Assembly (NCBI RefSeq): GCF_964355755.1
Contig: NC_092672.1
Coordinates: 37,878,501 to 37,942,500, forward strand
Reading direction: 5' to 3'
DNA length: 64,000 nucleotides
Source of the DNA: Antedon mediterranea
Lineage: Eukaryota > Echinodermata > Crinoidea > Comatulida > Antedonidae
Positions 60,051-64,000 of this stretch are shown piece by piece. The notes beneath the pieces are model-generated. The model saw nothing but the letters and a program-made list of their open reading frames with translations. It was not told where the DNA came from and searched no databases. A program made the position numbers and the translations under genes. Numbering within the stretch: position 1 is the stretch's first letter; each line of letters begins with the position of its first letter.

Positions 60051-60099
60051 GATCAGTTAGCTCAGTCGTCTGTCGTGGGTTCGATTCCCACGCTGGTCG
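60051..60099 (+). tRNA. tRNA-like unit lacking the anticodon arm
   Basis: Acceptor GATCAGT pairs with GCTGGTC allowing G-U. D-arm start TAGCTCAGTCG. Perfect T arm GTGGG/CCCAC around TTCGATT. The middle is deleted, so non-functional as a tRNA. Duplicate of 61963-62038. Confidence 0.45.
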
Positions 60100-60770
60100 G
60101 TGGAATAGAGTTAAGGCTATGCGAGCCACTGTGTTTAGGGTTCACAGATCATACGTCTCCCTTTCCACTACACATCATGAGGCGACAACATCAATGCATC
60201 TGGTGATGTGGTGGAAACGACCCCAAAAGGCTGTGGCAGGGCCTTAGTGCTGAGGCAGGGACAGCACATTTACCATCTTTTTTTTTTTGGCTCTCGCCAA
60301 CTGCTTTGATGGTTTAAATTTTATGTTTAGCGCCCTCAATTTATTTTAATGTAAAAAAAGGGAATTAATTCTCTTCGTTACGTGTTTAGAAGAGAATTAA
60401 TTTTATCTCATCATAGTTTGGTATGCCGTGCGTTTTTTATGCAAATGAGTGTGCACATGTGCTGTAAGTCATTCGCGATCAACACACAACACTGTTCAAT
60501 TTTTACTCGGGGTACCCGAGTCTAGGACTTACTCATTTTCTCCTCTTCCTCCATCTGGACACTATTGAGTAAAAAGTGCGATTTTTAAAGTACTACTCCT
60601 CCCTTATTCGTTGTAGTATTGAGCTGGGATTTGGCATGAACATACTACAGGGACATGTCCTCAAAGCTATAGAGCCGGGTTTTTAATTTTTTGTTAATTA
60701 ATTTGTTTAATTAAGAAGCCACAATGTGTGACACACACCACAGCGTTATGTAGTTATATGGTTATATGCG

Positions 60771-60841
60771 GATTCTTGGCGTAGTGGTTATCACGTTTGC
60801 TTAACACGCAGAAGGTACCTGGTTCGAGCCCGGACGAAACC
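60771..60841 (+). tRNA. tRNA-Val(AAC)-like unit 1
   Basis: Box A GCGTAGTGGTTATCAC, anticodon loop TTAACAC (AAC), box B GGTTCGAGCCC, end GAAACC followed by a T7 run (Pol III stop). The acceptor 5' strand (GATTCTT) pairs poorly, so possibly a pseudogene. Confidence 0.55.
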
Positions 60842-61057
60842 TTTTTTTAAACTTTATGGTGAAAAGTACTGTATACGCAATAATATGATAATTATACACA
60901 GTATATCTTATTTTTATTATTTTTTTAAATACTTATTTTGTGTAATCGGTAATTATCACTTTTACACATGTTTATTTTTCTTTGTGCTTATTACCATATT
61001 TATTTGTAATTTAAATGGATTAAAAAACTTTCTGTAACCCACATTTTTAGTGTAAGT

Positions 61058-61129
61058 GGTTTTCGTAGTGTAGTGGTTGTCAAGTCTGCTTAACACGCAG
61101 AAGGTCCCGGTTCGAGCCCTGGCGAAACC
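61058..61129 (+). tRNA. tRNA-Val(AAC)-like unit 2
   Basis: Acceptor GGTTTTCG against CGAAACC (one extra T). Anticodon stem TCTGC/GCAGA with loop TTAACAC. Box B GGTTCGAGCCC; one mismatch in the T stem. Confidence 0.6.
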
Positions 61130-61290
61130 TATTTTTCTTTAACTTTATTGTGAAATAACTGTATACGTCTGTATACAGCTTCTTTCGCTGTACTCCGAGT
61201 ATTGCACATTCGTGCTTTTTGGTTAATTAATTTGTTTAATTAAGAAGCCACAATGTGTGACACACACCACAGAGTTATGTAGTTATATGC

Positions 61291-61361
61291 GGCTTCTTGG
61301 CGTAGTGGTTATCACGTTTGCTCAACACGCAGAAGGTACCTGGTTCGAGCCCGGGCGAACC
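61291..61361 (+). tRNA. tRNA-Val(AAC)-like unit 3
   Basis: Duplicate of unit 1. T stem CCTGG/CCGGG intact, loop TCAACAC (AAC), a T-run after CGAACC; weak acceptor stem. Confidence 0.5.
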
Positions 61362-61573
61362 TTTTTTTTTAACTTTATGGTGAAAAGTACTGTATACGCA
61401 ATATGATAATTATACAGAGTATATCTTATTTTTATTATTTTTTAAAATACTTATTTTGTGTAATCGGTAATTATCACTTTTACACATGTTTATTTTGCTT
61501 TGTGCTTATTACCATTTATTTGTAATTTAAATGGATTAAAAAACTTTCTGTAACCCACATTTTTAATGTAAGA

Positions 61574-61644
61574 GGTTTCGTAGTGTAGTGGTTGTCAAGT
61601 CTGCTTAACACGCAGAAGGTCCCGGTTCGAGCCCTGGCGAAACC
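61574..61644 (+). tRNA. tRNA-Val(AAC)-like unit 4
   Basis: Best of the four: 7-bp acceptor GGTTTCG/CGAAACC fully paired, anticodon stem TCTGC/GCAGA around TTAACAC, box A TAGTGTAGTGGTTGTCA, box B GGTTCGAGCCC. One T-stem mismatch. Confidence 0.65.
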
Positions 61645-61800
61645 TATTTTTCTTTAACTTGCTAACTGTATACGTCTGTATACAGCTTCTTTCGCTGTAC
61701 CCCGAGTATTGCACATTCGTGCTTGTTATTTGTTAATCTTTTACATTATAATTATAATTCTACCGTTACACATTATAGTTATTCATAAAAAAAAATATCC

Positions 61801-61860
61801 GTAGAGGTTCGAACCCCAGCTGATACTACTCAAAACTGAGCATTACCCGTTGCACCACAA
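61801..61860 (-). tRNA. tRNA-like unit on the minus strand, duplicate
   Basis: Minus strand TGCAACGGGTAATGCTCAGT, then GGGGTTCGAACCTCTAC. Same architecture as 59888-59955. Confidence 0.35.
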
Positions 61861-61962
61861 ACTGAAACATGACTGAACAGCTGATAATTGTCTATTTATA
61901 CGTGTATTACGTAATTCATCATTACAACATAAATATCCTATTAACCTTGATAAAACCAAAAT

Positions 61963-62038
61963 GATCAGTTAGCTCAGTCGTGTGAGCGTCGTGTTTTTGA
62001 CAACACGTATGTCGTGCGTTCAATTCCCACGCTGGTCG
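61963..62038 (+). tRNA. tRNA-like unit, isotype unclear
   Basis: 76 nt. Acceptor GATCAGT/GCTGGTC, D stem GCTC/GAGC, anticodon stem CGTGT/ACACG with an 8-nt loop (TTTTGACA), T loop TTCAATT. The extra loop base makes the anticodon ambiguous. The 3' neighbour sequence matches that of the 60051 unit, so it may be the head of a SINE. Confidence 0.45.
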
Positions 62039-63800
62039 GTGGAATAGAGTTAAAGGTATGCGACCACTGTGTTTGAGGTTCATAGAATAATTGTACGTCC
62101 CCTTTTCCACCACACATCTTGAGAAGGCACTAGCAATGCATCTGGTAATGATGTGGTGGAAACGAACCCAAGGCTGCTGCAGGGCCTTAGTGCTGAGGCA
62201 AGGAGAGCACAATTGTTACTCTTTTTGTTGGCTTTCACTACATGTATTTGATCTCATAAATTTTATGTTAGCGGCCTAAATTTTAATGTAAAAAAGGGAT
62301 TAATTATCTTCGTTACGCGTTACGTGTTGAGAATAGAATTTATCTCTCATCATAGTTTGGTATGCCTTTCGTTGTTATACAAATGAGTTTGTGCAGGTGT
62401 AGTGGGAAAGATGGTATTGTTAGTCATTCGCGGTCAACGCGCCCCACTGTTAAATTTTGATTTTATTAATCAATGTTGCAACATTGGTAGCGAAATGTCC
62501 GATTCTTCATAGTAGTTGGTGTGTATGGCGGCACCGTCCCAGAATAAACATGTTTTAAACAGATAGTCTCCGATGGTTTTTGTATGAGGTTAATGGAGAG
62601 TGAAATAAGATCAAATATAGAAAATTTGCAAAGATGCCGATTTCCAGACCAATTTCGAAGCTTAGACTAATTCCGCCGCCGGGCTAGGCCATAGGCATAT
62701 ACGAAGTCGAGTTTTTAAAGTAGAAAACCCCACCTAGTCGCATTTGGATAGTTGAAATTTTAACATTATCATAATTATCATAGGTGACTATGTATAGTAA
62801 TAAGTATAAGTAAGTGCATTTCTGGGCTCTATTTTCATTGCTCTGCCTCAACAACCATGGATGGGCTAGTACTGGAGACTTAATATTTAATTTTATATTT
62901 CAATTAATAGGTGCACTTTTCGGGGACTAGCTCATATTATTGTCCTGGTGAGTCTTATATAGTTTGTTTCATTCAAATCACGTAACGCCATTTTTTTCGG
63001 GCGGGAACATACTGTTATAGCCTACAGCTCTTTTTTTTTTGCTCAGCCCCAAGCATGGTGGGGTACTGAAGATTCTTATATGCATGTTGTTTGAAAACAT
63101 AATAGATGTCATTTTCGGGTACCTTTGTGGCTCTATTTTAAACAGTTTGGTATGTGCATGCGTTGTTATTCAAATGAGTCTGTGCAGGTGTATTATGGTA
63201 AAGATGGTATGTTCGTCATTTGCTGTCAACACGCCACGCTGTTAAATTTTGATGCTGTTAATTATTTACATTAGAAGATTTTTCAAATCATGTAAATAAA
63301 ATATTTTCCGGGCGGGAAGCTAGCAGTTCCCCTCGTTTAGTTTACAAAAGTAATCTCGAAAAAAACTCCATGTGAAAAAAAGCCCACCCAAGAATACTAA
63401 AAATAAAGGAGCACATGGGCTACTTTTCGAGGTTTTATGGCAGTCTATTTAATGGAAAATAATGCCATACAACTTTGTTTCTGATTTATAAAAAGTTCCA
63501 CTTGACATTTACAATCCTCAAAATATCTCTTTCAAAATAAATAGAAAAACAATATTCATTATTTTCCATTAAAAAAAAATCCACTGGCGCTAAATTGGGT
63601 CCACTTGAGCACAGTGTATTAAAATACGAAAAGATTGAAACTTGAGTGACTTTATTTCTATTTTATATCAGCTCCCCTGGTGCTAAATTGGGTCTACTTG
63701 AGCAGTTACCGTAGTACTATTTCTATTATTGAAGTTAATAAAGGCATAAATGGCGCTCCTTAGAGAAATAGAATGCTCCAGTCCGTCAGAATGACGCTCT

Positions 63801-64000
63801 GAATACTCATGTAGCGTGTTATAATAATAATAATTTTGTTCCAATTTTCCGTTATAATGTTACGAACTCTACAAAACATTAGTATTTCTTTAGTTAAAAA
63901 TCCACGACTGTTGTACTTTAGTTTTGGTAAGGCAATATGATAAACATAATTAATTGAAATATCTAGGCCTAGTAGGCTGGGTCCTTGTTTTTGACTAGCC
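63801..64000. other. Window end, nothing recognised
   Basis: AT-rich DNA with an AGGCCTA motif at 63965. No gene or repeat assigned. Confidence 0.5.

Larger units (their letters stand above)
59276..63800. repeat. 4.5-kb compound repeat rich in tRNA-like units
   Basis: Outer inverted arms: GGAGCGCCATTTATGCCTTT and AGAAATAGTACTACGGTAAC (59305-59355) are opposed at 63700-63780. A tandem motif with CTCAAGTGGACC and TTAATATCTTTTCGTAT (59535-59790) recurs inverted at 63585-63690. Inside are direct duplications of about 0.5-0.6 kb: 59888-60480 with 61801-62440, and 60690-61200 with 61225-61720. A third copy of the TTTGGTATG...CAAATGAG block lies at 63145-63260. No protein-coding signal. Confidence 0.7.

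Noticed and set aside
60437-60450. Octamer ATGCAAAT as an snRNA-gene enhancer
   Set aside because: Only one of the three duplicated blocks has the exact octamer, and no proximal element or snRNA was found.
62091-62279. Short frames over the tRNA-like region
   Set aside because: They overlap tRNA-like and SINE-like sequence on both strands and show no protein signature.

Overview
The window is AT-rich animal nuclear DNA. Genes are split by many GT-AG introns, and MITEs, SINEs, LINE remnants and minisatellites are dense. The gene families are single-copy metazoan genes together with lineage-expanded GPI-type matrix metalloproteinases. The satellite word AGGCCTA is very frequent. I infer a marine deuterostome invertebrate, most likely an echinoderm. 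The species is not resolvable from sequence alone.

Layout: (1) 501-2758 (+), the last six exons of trichoplein (TCHP), whose 5' part lies outside the window. (2) 3867-9039 (-), a complete eight-exon secreted cobalamin-binding protein of the intrinsic factor/transcobalamin family. (3) 9995-16301 (-) and 20758-27872 (-), two tandem eight-exon matrix metalloproteinases with predicted GPI-anchor tails. They were made by a duplication of about 10-12 kb that included their upstream DNA. (4) 27873-35139, an intergenic stretch with a deleted LINE inside a MITE and a decayed 2.2-kb Transib/RAG1-superfamily transposon. (5) 35140-39229 (+), a four-exon retinol-dehydrogenase-like SDR. (6) 41127-58284 (-), a complete 30-coding-exon DEPDC5/Iml1 (GATOR1 subunit). 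(7) 58285-64000, no protein gene seen. This stretch is built of inverted and direct repeats carrying eight tRNA-like units, four of them tRNA-Val(AAC)-like.

The genes have unrelated jobs: ciliary/centrosomal scaffold, vitamin B12 binding, extracellular proteolysis, retinoid/steroid redox chemistry and mTORC1 regulation. They do not form a functional cluster. All multi-exon models were assembled by hand from splice signals and reading phase. The four complete-gene models keep an open frame to a stop codon, with lengths of 449, 536, 538, 315 and 1494 residues for the cobalamin protein, the two MMPs, the SDR and DEPDC5.

The most striking element is at 32415-34595. Its terminal inverted repeats begin CACAGTG, which is identical to the V(D)J recombination heptamer. 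Both ends then have a 23-bp spacer and an A-rich nonamer-like block. The element is flanked by 5-bp CGCCG direct repeats and holds a broken Transib/RAG1-like transposase C-terminus. A second unusual feature is a truncated copy of a DEPDC5 exon sitting exactly at the junction of the two MMP duplication units.
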